The notes under the pieces: model-generated | What the model was told of the DNA's origin: nothing | The model's input: only the letters and a program-made list of their open reading frames with translations | Database searches by the model: none | In this document: positions 34,796-46,479 of the stretch, one piece after another | How positions within the stretch are numbered: position 1 is the first letter of the stretch | How the letters are laid out: each line of letters starts with the position of its first letter | Translations under genes and position numbers: made by a program | From: Pseudisothecium myosuroides | Taxonomy: Eukaryota; Streptophyta; Bryopsida; Hypnales; Lembophyllaceae | Reading direction: 5' to 3' | Assembly (NCBI GenBank): GCA_951799445.1 | Contig: OX637293.1 | Location: 20,708,001 to 20,772,000 of the forward strand | DNA: 64,000 bases

Positions 34796-37127
34796 CTATT
34801 TGAGCTTCCGGAACAGTTTAGGTGCCGCCTGCGCCACAACCCCCCACATAATTCCGTTCAGACTCCTTACATGGCAAAGGTGACACAAAAAAGAACATAT
34901 TCCAGGACATATCCTGCGACATCCTCGTGCCAGACCATGACGCGTCATAATCACTGAGTTCACTGCTTTCATTCTTCCAGCCCTTTAGTGGACGGACAAG
35001 TAACAAATGAAACAATAAAGACCAGCAGAAGACAACCACCGCCATCTAACAGGTTAAGGCATGAACCAAAAAAAATTCAGAAAGAGGCTCTGGAGCACCA
35101 CTGTCCAGCATCAGCTCTTCTTGGTTCAGGAAAGACTTACGCATTTGTCGACGCAACCCCAGTAATCAAAATATTGGCCAGTGCAGTGCTTCTGGCCGTC
35201 TTCATCCTCTTCAATTCGCGTCTCACAAGCCTGAAGAACCAAACAAGAATCATCAAAAACATGGTTCACGCTCAACAACATCAACAAACTCATAAACTAC
35301 TTCCACGAGATTAGCTTCAGCTTAATCGTACATAGGAGGCCACACCACGACAACAGCGAACGCAAGATCGATAAAAATGAGGGTCCAGAAGTGAACGTCC
35401 CACCGAACGACCGACGGGTTCTCCCTATCAAGCCTTGCCTAGAGGACAAAACTCTGCTACTCTCTTCCAGTTCACACCTTGCTTGTGTTCCAGTCACTTC
35501 ACTCTGAATCCTAGTTTTGGTGAAATTCCATAACACAACAGAAAGCTCGAAAAGCACTTCTCGGAGAAAACGAGGAGATTAAAGCGGATATATAATCCTA
35601 GTTCAAAGACATATGACAACGTACCTGGTATGCGAGTAGCTGCTTCACGCACTTCGGTTTGCAACCATCCTCAATCTCAGCCTTTGGGTCGACAACCTCT
35701 TCCTCTTCTTCTTCTTCCTCCTCCTCGGCTGGGGCTTCTTCCTCCTCCTCGGATGAGGCTTCTCCCTCCTCAGCTGGGGTCTCTTCCTCCTCTTCAGGCG
35801 TCTCCTTGGCCTTCTCCTCCGGTACCTCCTCCTGCTTGGTCTCCTGGGGTTTCTCCTCGGCCTCAGCACCCCTGCACGTACAATTAAATCATCAACGACT
35901 CGTCACTGATCACGAGGACCACCGTTTAGTACATACTAGAATCTCTCCAATGATTCAAAACCCTAGAAATCTCAGACGTTGCCCTTACGGGCGACCATTA
36001 CCCCCAAAGGATAGAATTAACAACCAACCAGCTCTCACGAGACAATCGCACGAGCCTCGATGTACAGCGCAAGTTAATTCTAACGTCCGGACATACAAGT
36101 CGAGTACTACGAAGCGACAGATTCTCCAGACCAAGTGCTTGAAATTGTCAAAGCAGGATCAAAATTAGAAACTGAGAAACCGGTGAGATATCACGTCAGG
36201 CACTCCCGCCACGCTTGATCGCCTGGCATGGCATTGCCCTCCAGAGTGTCTCCACTGTTGTCAATCAGCGGGGAGCTAACCCGGATCATCACAAGCTACA
36301 GTAGAGGAAGTGGAACCCATGTAAAACTCAAGAGACCATCAGACCTCGATTTCTAGAAACGCCTCGGCGCAATCCCTTCACAAGCTCTAAGTTCAATTGC
36401 CCGTCGACAATTATCCATAGTGCCGCGGAGCCACCTTCAAATCCCAAGGATACAGTTACGAATATGAAACATACAATCTCAGCAACATTCGTCACGAATA
36501 TGCAAAAAAATCCTGCCGCGGTCGAATTCAAACAGCACTAGCATTCTCATGCCCAGGCTCCTCGCTCGTCCTGGCTGATCGCTGAACGCCATTACACCAG
36601 CACGGTGGCCCATCGTCGAAGACCACGCTCAAGAATACAGTACCAAATCGAGAAATCAAAATTCTTCGGTAAACTACTAGGGCGCACAAATGCGAGATTC
36701 CATCGCATTAACGGATTTTAGGGTTTCCCAGTCCCATCACAACTCGAGTCAAAGCCAAGGAATCGGCACGGCGGACGCTAGCCAGCCCTACAAAATGGGG
36801 CGCAAGACCACAAGGATAACACATCTAGTCCATCGGAGCTCACGCCCAAACGTCCCCAAATCGGCCAAGTATACTCTCCCTGTGACTGTAACGTCGAACA
36901 TTCCCTGCGACCACCCTAAAACGATAAAATAGAGGAAAAGCACGCCATTTCCTCTTCCGCATTGCGAAAGATCTCTCCAAGACCATCGAGAATCGAAATA
37001 CACCGCGATGGGTGCGCCGTGCACCTCCCATCGCTCGGGAACGACGAATTTCGGCAACGAGAGAGAATAGCTAGATGGTGGTGAGAATGAGAGCAGAGAG
37101 CAGTGCGAAGGAGAGCATGGCTTACAT
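34796..37127 (-). CDS. QCR6: Cytochrome bc1 complex hinge protein, four exons with split start codon
   Basis: Exon 4 (34828-34796) ends AAPKLFRKLK and a stop. Exon 3 (35230-35141) encodes ACETRIEEDEDGQKHC through FDYWGCVDKC. Exon 2 (35871-35625) encodes an acidic Glu-rich stretch, then VVDPKAEIEDGCKPKCVKQL. All junctions are GT-AG and in phase. Exon 2 begins G-GGT-GCT, and an upstream exon ends AT before GTAAGC (37127-37126), so the start ATG is split by the intron and gives M-G-A-E-A. Total 123 residues. The paired cysteines (C-x3-C-x9-C ... C-x9-C-x3-C) are the hinge-protein helical hairpin, imported into the intermembrane space, where it helps cytochrome c1 dock cytochrome c in complex III. 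The acidic N-terminal arm resembles the fungal and animal proteins, while flowering-plant versions are usually short. Confidence 0.92.
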
Positions 37128-37339
37128 GATTAGAGTCTAGCTAAGGCGGGATGGCAACCGGGAAGCTAGCTGAGCTTTGCCGGCCGGCCCGAGAACGACG
37201 ACGACGAAGAGTGTGGAGAAGCAGCAACAGCACAAGGAGTCAGCTGCGTGCAAGTGAGGAAGACGACGATCCCATTACCGTGGCGATCCCATTACCGTGC
37301 TCATTTGCTCATCACAATGGGGTCTGGAACAACTGATGC

Positions 37340-37960
37340 TCACAACCCATGGATAAATGAAAAAAAATTGCCCCCTTCTTTGTATTTTGTAGTGGTGGAT
37401 TCTAAATTTTCAACCTCTTGTATTTTCAGCAAACTTCCATGTACAAAAAGTGACCAAACTTTGTAGAAAAGGCCCAAAAAATTCTAGAATACTATATGGA
37501 AGTGTACAATATTTGCAAGAGGAGAATTAAAATTGTCGGCCATCAAAATGTTAATGAGAGGCTCATAAAAAACAACGAAGGATAATTTCTGATATCTAAT
37601 CAAGCTTTTTTAAATAATGAACTTAAACTTTTTGATTATTTTAGTTTGACAAATAACCCCTTCCTCCAACTTCTTGAAGGCCGATCTCAACCTTACCATG
37701 ACTCACTCTCCTTATAATGTATACTTGTGCTGTTGCCACAACCAAAGTAAAAGTAATATTTTAATTATCTAATTCATAAAACCTTTGAAATTCAATATCT
37801 TTTACATCATAGGTCCAAATGCTATGAAATAGAGCCCGTAAATCCCTCCTTGTAGAGAGCTTTCTGAAGGTACCAAAGATCACAAGGGACGCACAATCCA
37901 AGAGATCTCAACCATAATAAACAAAATAAAACAACCTAACTTCTATCTATCTACATCTAT
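37340..37960. other. AT-rich flank, no supported gene
   Basis: Lies between the QCR6 5' side and the dispersed repeat. Nothing coding is seen. Confidence 0.4.
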
Positions 37961-37964
37961 CTAT

Positions 37965-38570
37965 TCCATAACCCCTAAATGCCTAAGGCACCAAATTTTG
38001 GTGTTGACAATACTTTGAAGTTAATAAAACCTAACCAAGATGCTATTTTTAGTAGTTTATATTTTTGAATTCTTTTTGAATTCTAGTTTTAGCATCAAAA
38101 ATCTAATTTTGAAAATGATCGATTATGATTTTTCTATACAATGAGACTCAAATACACTAAATTTTAAAGAAAAATTCACATTTGAAATTAATTAAAAAAA
38201 ATTGTAGAAGAAATTTTGAGAAGCCGTAAATTGGAGTTATGCATATTATGTCCTTTAACTTCATATTTTTTTGGTGACCAACTTCTTAGATTTGACATGC
38301 AAACATTTTGACTTCAAATCACTTTACTCCCTCTGAGTGTATCCATTTCACAAAGCAATCACTATTGAAAATGGATGCACTATTTCCAAACAGAGGGAGT
38401 AACCGTTTTAACACCCTCATGATCAAACATTATAATCTTTCAATCCATAAGTGATATTGTTGTGTTTTCTTTTTCTATGTGATTTCTAGCATGCCTAGTT
38501 TAAATTCATACAGTTATAATTCAAACAAAATTGATACAAGTTATCAAAACGTTGGTTTTTTTGTTCAATT
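37965..38570 (+). repeat. Dispersed repeat, paralogous to 27700-28300
   Basis: Collinear with the copy at 27700 (AACCCCTAAAT start, CATTATAATCTTTCAATC and GTGATATTGTTG blocks). It is interrupted by the 63-bp Stowaway-like MITE. Confidence 0.65.
38337..38399. mobile_element. 63-bp Stowaway-like MITE
   Basis: CTCCCTCTG at the left and CAGAGGGAG at the right, with an inner pair ATCCATTTTC-like/GAAAATGGAT. TA lies on both sides (38335-38336 and 38400-38401). The paralogous repeat at 27700-28300 lacks it, which proves insertion. CTCCCTC ends with a TA target are the known Stowaway (mariner) signature. Confidence 0.85.
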
Positions 38571-41500
38571 TTAAGAAGTTGTGAGGCTAAGCTTCTAGTA
38601 GCGTTCTTGATACTGTTGGAAAGCTCTTTGCAAGGATGGGTCCACGGACTTTGTTTTGTGGTGTATGGACCTACGATGTGGAAGTTATTGAATTTCAAAA
38701 AAAAATTGAATCAAAAAATTAAATTAAATTATCTTTTATTTTGGAAAAAACATAACTTTCACATCATGTGTCCAAACACCACACAATAAAGCCCTTGCAC
38801 TCCTTTGAGCATAGAACTTTTTATTCGTACCAAGAACATAGCTTCTTACACTACAATGTGAAAGTTAGTGAATTTTAAAGTTTTAATGAATTAAAAATTA
38901 GAAAATTATTTTTATTTTTATTTTGGTTGCAATGGCACAAGAAACACTAGTCTATACCTTAAATTAGATTGTTTGTTTGTTTTATTTTGTTTGATACGCT
39001 CACATCTAAGAAATTGTGAGTCCTTCAGGACTGTTTTTGGTATTGTTGGAAAGGTCTTTGCAAAAAGGGGTGCTTAGGTCTACTTAGTTTTGTGGTGTTT
39101 AGACCTACGCTGTGAAAGTTATTGAATTTCAATGTTTTATGAATTAGAAAATTGAATTAAATTATTTTTTATTTTGTAAAAAACATAACTTTCACATTGC
39201 ATATCTAATTAAAAGCCACAAAACAAAGCCCTTGAACCCTAAATAATTTATTTACGAATAATAAATTAGAAAATTTCTTTTACTTTTATTTTGACTACGG
39301 CACCGATACAAAGCACACTAGATAAGAAAAATATCAAATTTTTGATAGGCAAGTTTTAATAGAAAAAACTAGTAAAACTTGACCAAATGGGAACTTGGAA
39401 TGTCTTTTCAAGTGTAAGGATGTTTTTACAATTAAGGTAGTCCAAAAATACCATCACAAATTGGTAGTTATACACCTTGTCATCCTAAATACCTTGCTAT
39501 GGGTAGTTTTAAAAAAAGATTGGTCTCTTTCAAATTTTACATTTATTGTAGGTGTTGATTTCTATTTGTATCCAAAATCTGATCATATTTTATAATTAGT
39601 AAAGTTCCTAAATGGAATCCTATATGCTTGTTGCACTAAAATTAACAAAATATATAGATATTAGTAAAAATATATAATTGTTTTAAGTCTGCATTTAAAA
39701 TTTTAAATAAACTCAATTATAACATAATCTACTATACTTTAAGTTTTTTTGTTTTTTGTTTTTTTTATGCGCGGAGAATTAAAAAACCATAAATCCACCC
39801 ACTATAATTTGGATACCATTAAAAGGATGTACGGACTTTGTTTTGTGGCATTTGGACTTACAATGTGAAAGTTATTGAATTCCAAAGTATTTAGTCATGA
39901 ATTAGAAAGTTGAATTGAATAATATTTTGTTTCATTTCACATTGGGATGCATAGGCTTTGTGGCGTTTGGACCTAAAAGTTATGGATTTTTTTTAATTTA
40001 AAAATTGAATTAAATTATCTTTTAATTTAAAAAACCATAACTTTTACAACGCATGTCTAAACGTCACGAAACAAAGCCCTTGCATTCCTTTGTGCACAAA
40101 GCTTTTTATTTATATCAAGAATGCAACCTCTCACACCACAACAAAGCCCTTGCATTCCTTTGTGCACAAAGCTTTTTATTTATATCAAGAATGCAACCTC
40201 TCACACCACAACAAAGCCCTTGCATTCCTTTGTGCACAAAGCTTTTTATTTATATCAAGAATGCAACCTCTCACACCACAACAAAGCCCTTGCATTCCTT
40301 TGTGCACAAAACTTTTTATTTATATCAAGAATGCAACCTCTCACACCACAACAAAGCCCTTGCATTCCTTTGTGCACAAAGCTTTTTATTTATATCAAGA
40401 ATGCAACCTCTCACACCACAACAAAGCCCTTGCATTCCTTTGTGCACAAAGCTTTTTATTTATATCAAGAATGCAACCTCTCACACCACAACAAAGCCCT
40501 TGCACTACTTAATGCATGAAAGATATTGAATCTCAAAGTTTTTAAAAATGAAAAAAAATGAAAAAACTATTTTTACTTTTATTTTGGTTGTAGCAACTGC
40601 ACAGGGTACACTAGCCTATACCTTAAATTAGATTGTTTTGTTTTGTTTGATATGCTGAAATTTGAGAAATTGTAAGTTCCTTCACCGCATTCCTAGTACT
40701 GATGGAAAGTTTTCCATGAAAAAGGTGCAAGACTTTGTTTCATATCATTTGAACCTATGGTGAGAAAATTATTGAATTACAAAGTTTTTATGAATTAGAA
40801 GATTGAATTAAATTATCTTTTGTTTTAGAGACACATCTTTTTATATCTCTTATCCAAACGCCACAAATTAAAGCCTTTGCACTCCTTCGTAAACAAAGCT
40901 TTTTATTTATATCATGATTGCCCTTGCACTACGTTGTGCATGAGAGATACTAAATTTCAAAGTTTTTACAAATTTGCAAATGTAAAAGAATAATTTTTAT
41001 TTTATTTTAGTTGTGGCAATGGCATAGCACACACTAGTCTTATATCTTAAATTAGGTTGTTTATTTGATTTGTTTGATATGCTAGGATTTAAGAAACAGT
41101 GAGTCTCTTGGCTATATTCTTGGTACCATTGGAAAGCTCTCTAGGATGAGGGGTGCACGAACTTTGTTTTGTGGCGTTTGGACCTACGGTGTGAAAGTTA
41201 TGGATTTTTTTAATTATTTTTAAATTATAAAATTGAATGAAATTATCTTTCATTTTGGGAAAACCATAACGTTTAACATTACATGTTCAAACGCCACAAA
41301 ACAAAGCCCTTGCACTCCTTCATGCATAAAGCCTTTCATTTTTATCAAGGATACAACTTCTCACACCACAACAAAGCTTTTGCACTCCTTCATGCATAAA
41401 AGATATTGAATTTTAAATTTTTTACAGATTAAAAAATTAAAAAATAATTTCTATTTTTAGTTTGGTTTATTGACATTGAGCACACTAATCTATACCTTAA

Positions 41501-42000
41501 TTTAGATTGTTTGTTTGTTTTGTTCCATGCCCAATTTTATATACCATTGGAAAGCTCTTTGCAAAGAGGGGTGCATGGAGTTTGTTTTGTGGCGTTTGGA
41601 CCTACGTTGTGAAAGTTATGGATTTTTGAATTATTTTTAAATTAGAAAATTGAATGAAATCATCTTTTGTTTTGGAAAATCCAAAACTTTCACATCTTAT
41701 GTCTAAACGCCACAAAGCAAATCCCTTGCAGTCTTGATTTTGGACGTACAATGTGAAAGTTATTGAATTTTAAAGTTTCTATGAATTAAAAAACTAAGTT
41801 AGTTATGAATTAGAATATTAGAATTTTTTTATTTATTTTGTGTATTTGATATGTTGAGATTTAAGAACCATGAGTCCCTTGGCCGCATTCTTGGTACCAT
41901 TAGAAAGCCTCAACAAGGAGGGAGGCACAAACTTCGTTTTGTGGTGTTTGACAATGACACATGGTACACTATCGTACATTAGGGTCAGATTTGTTAGGCT
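38530..42000 (+). repeat. Field of dispersed repeat units, forward orientation
   Basis: Several diverged units follow one order: TTAAATTAGATTGTTTGTTT, GTGAGTCCCTTGG, TTGGTACCATTGGAAAGCTC, a TTTGTTTTGTGGCGTTTGGA block, GTGTGAAAGTTAT, an AT-rich centre, CCATAACTTTCACAT, CAAACGCCACAAAACAAAGC, CTTTTTATTTATATCAAGAA, and CACACTAGTCTATACC. The GTGGCGTTTGGACC...GGTCCAAACGCCAC pair makes each unit able to fold back. The units are non-coding. Confidence 0.7.
40071..40504 (+). repeat. 70-bp tandem array, six copies plus a partial
   Basis: The unit starts ACAAAGCCCTTGCATTCCTT and ends CTCTCACACCACA. It repeats with exact 70-base period from 40071. Copies are almost identical; the fourth differs in GCTTTT to ACTTTT. 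It is an internal expansion of the dispersed repeat unit. All three forward frames are open because 70 is not a multiple of three and the unit lacks stops. Confidence 0.95.
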
Positions 42001-42399
42001 CTGTACGAAATCATTTATTTTTTGATTGAATTGCCATTAATTAACTGGATTTAGAATTTTTGCAAGTTCATATTACAATGTTCGGTATATTTTGTGACTT
42101 TAAATAAGTAGTACTCATAGCACTACCGATACTCAAAATTTTATCTATACTTGCGGCTTTACCGGTATTCATGGCTCCAGCTTTGTCATTTTTTTTAAGA
42201 TGAAGGTTATTTTCATTAATATTTTCTACATTATTCAATTATACCACGTTATAATTTTTGAAAACTTCATTAGATTCCATAATAATTAATTATATTTTGA
42301 ATTATTTTTTAACAAATTTGACCCTAGCTTAGGGTAGCAAGGTATAGAAGTAACAAAAGTAAAAATAATAAAAAATAATAAAAATATAAAAATAATTAA

Positions 42400-42555
42400 G
42401 ATAAAAATAATCTCGGTAGTAAATTTGAGAGTAATTAAAATAAAAGTAATCTCGATAGTAAGGTTGATATAATAATTAAAGGTAAATATAATCTCGATAG
42501 TAAGGTTGAGAGTAATTAAAGTAAAAGTAATCTCGGTGGTAAGGTTGATAGTCTA
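42400..42555 (+). repeat. Minisatellite AGTAATCTCGATAGTAAGGTTGA-type
   Basis: About four imperfect tandem copies of a 45-60 bp unit that contains AATCTCGRTAGTAAGGTTGA and AGTAATTAAARTAAA. It lies just upstream of the gene at 42848. Confidence 0.7.
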
Positions 42556-42847
42556 GTATAAGAACCCAACCCCAAGTATTTCTTTTTCTCCCACATGTAC
42601 ACAACTTCATTTGTCAATATAAATTTAGAGTTGAAGCACATTTGAATTTAGGCATTTGAACATTAAAATAGACTTCTCCCAATTCCCCTTTCCGAAAGGC
42701 TTGCGGCTTGCTGCGGTAACTGCGGACGAGCCCGACCCTCCTGAGCTCCTCCGTCCGAGCCTCCGAGGTCCGTCGTCGCCGCAAAACGTCTGCTTGCGTT
42801 TGCGTTTGCGCTCTTGGTTGCAATTCCGGCAGTGTCGGCAGTTGCGG

Positions 42848-44322
42848 ATGCACCAAGGCGGAACGGGGAAATTGGCTGCATGCGCGTCTTTCCGGTGAGG
42901 TTGTGGTCAGTGGTCTCTTTCATGGAGAAGGCGTGTGGCTGATTGACTTGAATTCCGTTGTTTGTACGTGTCGAAAGACAAGAACCTGTGTGGGATTTGT
43001 AATCTTGATGAGTGTTCGCTACGCGATCAGCTCTTGGTTGCGTTGATAGCGCTGTTTTGGAGGTGGGCTTTGTTACAGGAGAGATGATAGTCTTGTTGGT
43101 TGCGGCAGGAAGTGGTGCGCAGCTTGTGCATGTTCATGGAAGCGGACTAGCTAGGGTTTCTGTGAGGTTTACTGCTCCGCCTCGTTGGAGCTCCTCGTCC
43201 CCCTCCCACCCTCACTTGAGCCAATTCACTTGAGCGTGCTCTGATTCGGTGGAAATGAAGAATTTCTGATATTTCTTCCTCTGAATTTCGTGTTATTTTC
43301 CTCCTCCGACTTCCATCTCCTCTTTTTGCAGACAGTCGGTAGTGAAGTCGGTAGTGAAGTCTCGTAGTGGAGCGTCACGCTTGCATTTGCGATCAAGTTG
43401 CACCGATACATTGCCAATGTTGTCGTTCAAGTGGCTTGAAGACGAGATGCTCAAGGACGAGGAACCGGAGTCGTTGGAGGTCCCGGACCTCACTGACTGG
43501 CTGAGTTTGACTCTTCCCCAACGGGATTCTCCACCCCAAGCTCCTGCTTTTGAATTTCCCCAAACTCCTGCTGTTGAAATTCCTGAAACTCCTGTTGTTG
43601 ATATTAGTTCTAGTCCCGGCACTTCACCAGGTTCTATTTCAGCTGGTGGGCGCAAGCGTCCTCGTGTTGTTGAAATTCCTCGGCCTCCTGTTTTCGAACT
43701 TAGTTCCAGTCCTAGCCCTTCACCTCGTCCCGTTGCTGTCGGTGGCATTTCTCAGCCTCCTATTTTCGAACTTAGTTCCAGTCCTAGCCCTTCCCCAGGT
43801 GCCTTTCCAGTCGCTGGAGCTTTTCCGTCTACGTTTGCTGAAACTAGTTCTAGTCGTAGCGCTTCCCAAGGAGCCGCTCCAGTTGCTGGCCGTAAGAGAG
43901 CGAAGCGGAAGCGGCCTCCCAAGGAAGTGCCGACCGTGGAGGTGACGGTGGTCTCCCCTCCATCGCACGATGCCGATGCCGATGAGTTTGCGCAAATGCT
44001 GGCGAGAAATGAGTGGACCAAGCAAGTCGCCAACGTCCTCCCGAACAACATTTTGGTTACCGCGCCTCGGGGGCGAAAGTCGGCCATGCAGCAGGTATAC
44101 ACCCCGTGCAGCAGCTGGCAGGAGTACATCGACCGCACGCGAGAGGACGAATTGAAGAGACAAGATTCCCTAGTGGAACGTTCCCGACAGCGACAATTCA
44201 GGCGGAGTGTCGACGAAGGCCCGGCGGATCCCATCGGCAGCTCTCGCGCGGCGGTTGAAGAAATCTATCGCGAGCGCCTGGATCCCGAGATGTTTCGAAA
44301 GTTTAGCCTGTTTGACAATTGA
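42848..44322 (+). CDS. Ser/Pro-rich protein with basic nuclear-type signal, unknown family
   Basis: A long exon ends at 44322. The first ATG inside it is 43417 (MLSFKWLEDEML, 301 residues). The frame also runs back through an acceptor at 43331 to a donor at 42895 and an ATG at 42848 (exon 42848-42894), giving 345 residues; phases fit. Order: acidic LEDEMLKDEEPESLEVPDL; repeats of PPxFELSSSPSPSP; two basic clusters (GRKRPR; GRKRAKRKRPPKE) of nuclear-localisation type; then a conserved-looking C-terminal third with ADEFAQMLARNEWTKQV, LVTAPRGRKSAMQQVYTP, SSWQEYIDRTREDELKRQ and FRKFSLFDN. There is no membrane segment. Local GC is clearly higher than in the flanks. I do not recognise the family; a nuclear role is inferred only from the basic clusters. 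Confidence 0.7.
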
Positions 44323-44599
44323 GAGTTTTGTTGTGGGTTCGCAAACTGATGAAACAGGGATGTCAGAGTTCAACACAGGTTGTGCTTCGAGAACAGAGGC
44401 CACTTGTGCAGTGCAATTTCGACAAGAAGGCTAGGCTCTTGGGACAAGATATTCTGGGGTTTAGACTCAATTTGGAACAAATTGGGAGGCTGAAATTGCG
44501 AACTCTGACAAGCCCTGTTTTGCGCAGTATTCTTTCGGGTGCCGTTTATGGCACCTTGGAATTGACCAGACGCCTTGAATTTAGGGTTAGGTCATGATG

Positions 44600-46150
44600 C
44601 CCAACGTAAAAGATACAACTTTGAGGAAGCTGGACGGATGTAAAAATGGAAGACGATGGAAGCATGAATGCACAAGGACAGGAGCACTATATGTAGTTTC
44701 TCAATGCGGTATCTTTGGGTCTGTAAAATGAAAGGGTGCAGGACTGCAGGGCTGAAATGGTTAGAGAATGTCGGTAGAGTGACAGGATGTACGAAAAGCA
44801 GCACCCGTAATGCTGTGAGCTTCGTGGTGAAGTACATCGTGTGTAGCCACCAATTCTTTAACCCTAATATGGACAAAGAAGTCCATACTTGGCCTCATGT
44901 TCTTTTAGCTGTTTTGAAGTGTATAGATGTTTGTTTTTTAATAATTCAAATTGTTGTTTTTGGATGTCATGTTCTTCTGTAATTCTAATGATGCAAGTAT
45001 TTTCCCCATTTAATTTAGATTTCCCACAGTACGATCGATTGAATGGTCACTTTGAAATCATGAATATGTTGTGTGTAATTAGCAGTCGAAACAAGTTGAA
45101 TCATCATCTTCATACTGAAAATTCTAGGAGATCATGTCGACCCAATAGACTTGCAACCTTAACTATCTTGCTAGTACATGGTATCAAACTTAACCGATAT
45201 CGTAACCACTAATAAGACTCGTTTTCGTTCAGAATTTACAGTCATCAACTAAGTTTTCGCACACCTGTGACCAACCGACGTGAGAGATATTGGGCTTGTG
45301 AATCCCCATCCCAAACGCAAGTGGCGATCACTACCTGCACAAACAGCAATCCCTTTTGGAAGTGGTTGCTAACTTAGTCTCATGATACTGTTGGTCTAAT
45401 CTGTCAATTGCAAAGACTTCTCTAGTGATGAGGTCAGCAAAGCTCAATTGCCCACGGCACTTTCATAATCAGATGCAACTCAGAAATCGTTGAAATCAGA
45501 AGCCCTTCCGTATGACCATGATTGAAAGTAGCATACTTACCTGCAAACGATCTGCTTGAAATAGTTCATGCACTTCTTTCAGATGCGCCTTTGGCAACTG
45601 TCAACATGCATATAACACAATGTGAAATAACTTCATCTGAATTTTAAACCAGTGAAAGTGAGGAAACAGATTGCAAAATGCAGAGTGTAAGGTTTCATCG
45701 TTGGTCACTTGATCATGAGGCTTATTAATGCAGTATATAATCTGCTGAAAATGAAGGAATGTTTATAAAGGAAACAAACATTCCAGTGGTTCCTGCGAAC
45801 GATTTGCCATACTTTTTACGCCACACCTGCGGAAACAAGTTCTCAGTTTCGGTTCTGGTGGGCATGGAGATAATGCATAACTACCGTATTTTGTTTCAAT
45901 CGTCATGTCGCTCTGGAGCTTGATTCAAGAGCGAGTCTTTTTACTTGCACAATATACCGTACATGAAGGTCTGATCCGGCACCTGAGTGCCGAAAAACTT
46001 TACTTTTGGCGCGCAGATGGGTACGGCAGGTGGTATATTCTAGGATATTCCAGAAATTCACTTGTAACCGTCCAAAAATTTCACTTATAAAATTTTCAAA
46101 AATTCAAACATCCCAAAAAATATTTAATTTATGTCCGAATCTGACCTTCA
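44600..46150. other. 3' flank of the 42848 gene, no further gene supported
   Basis: Moderate GC declining to AT-rich. Short ORFs have no family resemblance. Confidence 0.4.
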
Positions 46151-46155
46151 CATAG

Positions 46156-46346
46156 GGTAGTAGAACCTCTCTAAAGCAGTAGGTCTGGGACCAGTCTGAC
46201 AAGATTACATTAGAGAGGTTATTAAATTCTGGAGGGTCATTTTTAGTCATAACCTTTGTATGGGGACAAGTCCAGGACCGGTCTGACAACATTATTTAAG
46301 AGAGGTTCATTTGTTTCCAGAGTGACGCTTTAGGTAGGTTCTATGG
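46156..46346. mobile_element. Diverged Emigrant-like MITE, second copy
   Basis: Shares TAGAACCTCTCTAA, ATTAGAGAGGTTATTA, GGAGGGTCAT and GACCGGTCTGACAA blocks with 32652-32835, in the same order. The right end is TAGGTTCTATGG followed by TA. More decayed than the OBAP-intron copy. Confidence 0.7.
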
Positions 46347-46479
46347 TAATGTGGATTCCTCAAGTGTCGTTGCTCTTAAGTCTCTCACTTTGTAACCACC
46401 ATGGACTAAGTTTACTAGTTTTTGATGCTTCCAAATGTGTTCTTGTGTGCTCATCACTTCAAGTGGATAGTATTCTAAT

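Noticed and set aside
35645..35869. Arg-rich ORF opposite or out of frame with QCR6 exon 2
   Set aside because: A frame shadow of the Glu-rich acidic arm; the hinge-protein frame is spliced and conserved.
40071..40504. CRISPR-like direct repeat array
   Set aside because: Units are contiguous 70-bp tandem copies without unique spacers, in a eukaryotic genome.
40053..40529. Long repetitive ORFs in three forward frames
   Set aside because: They are translations of the 70-bp tandem array; the open frames follow from the period and the lack of stop words.
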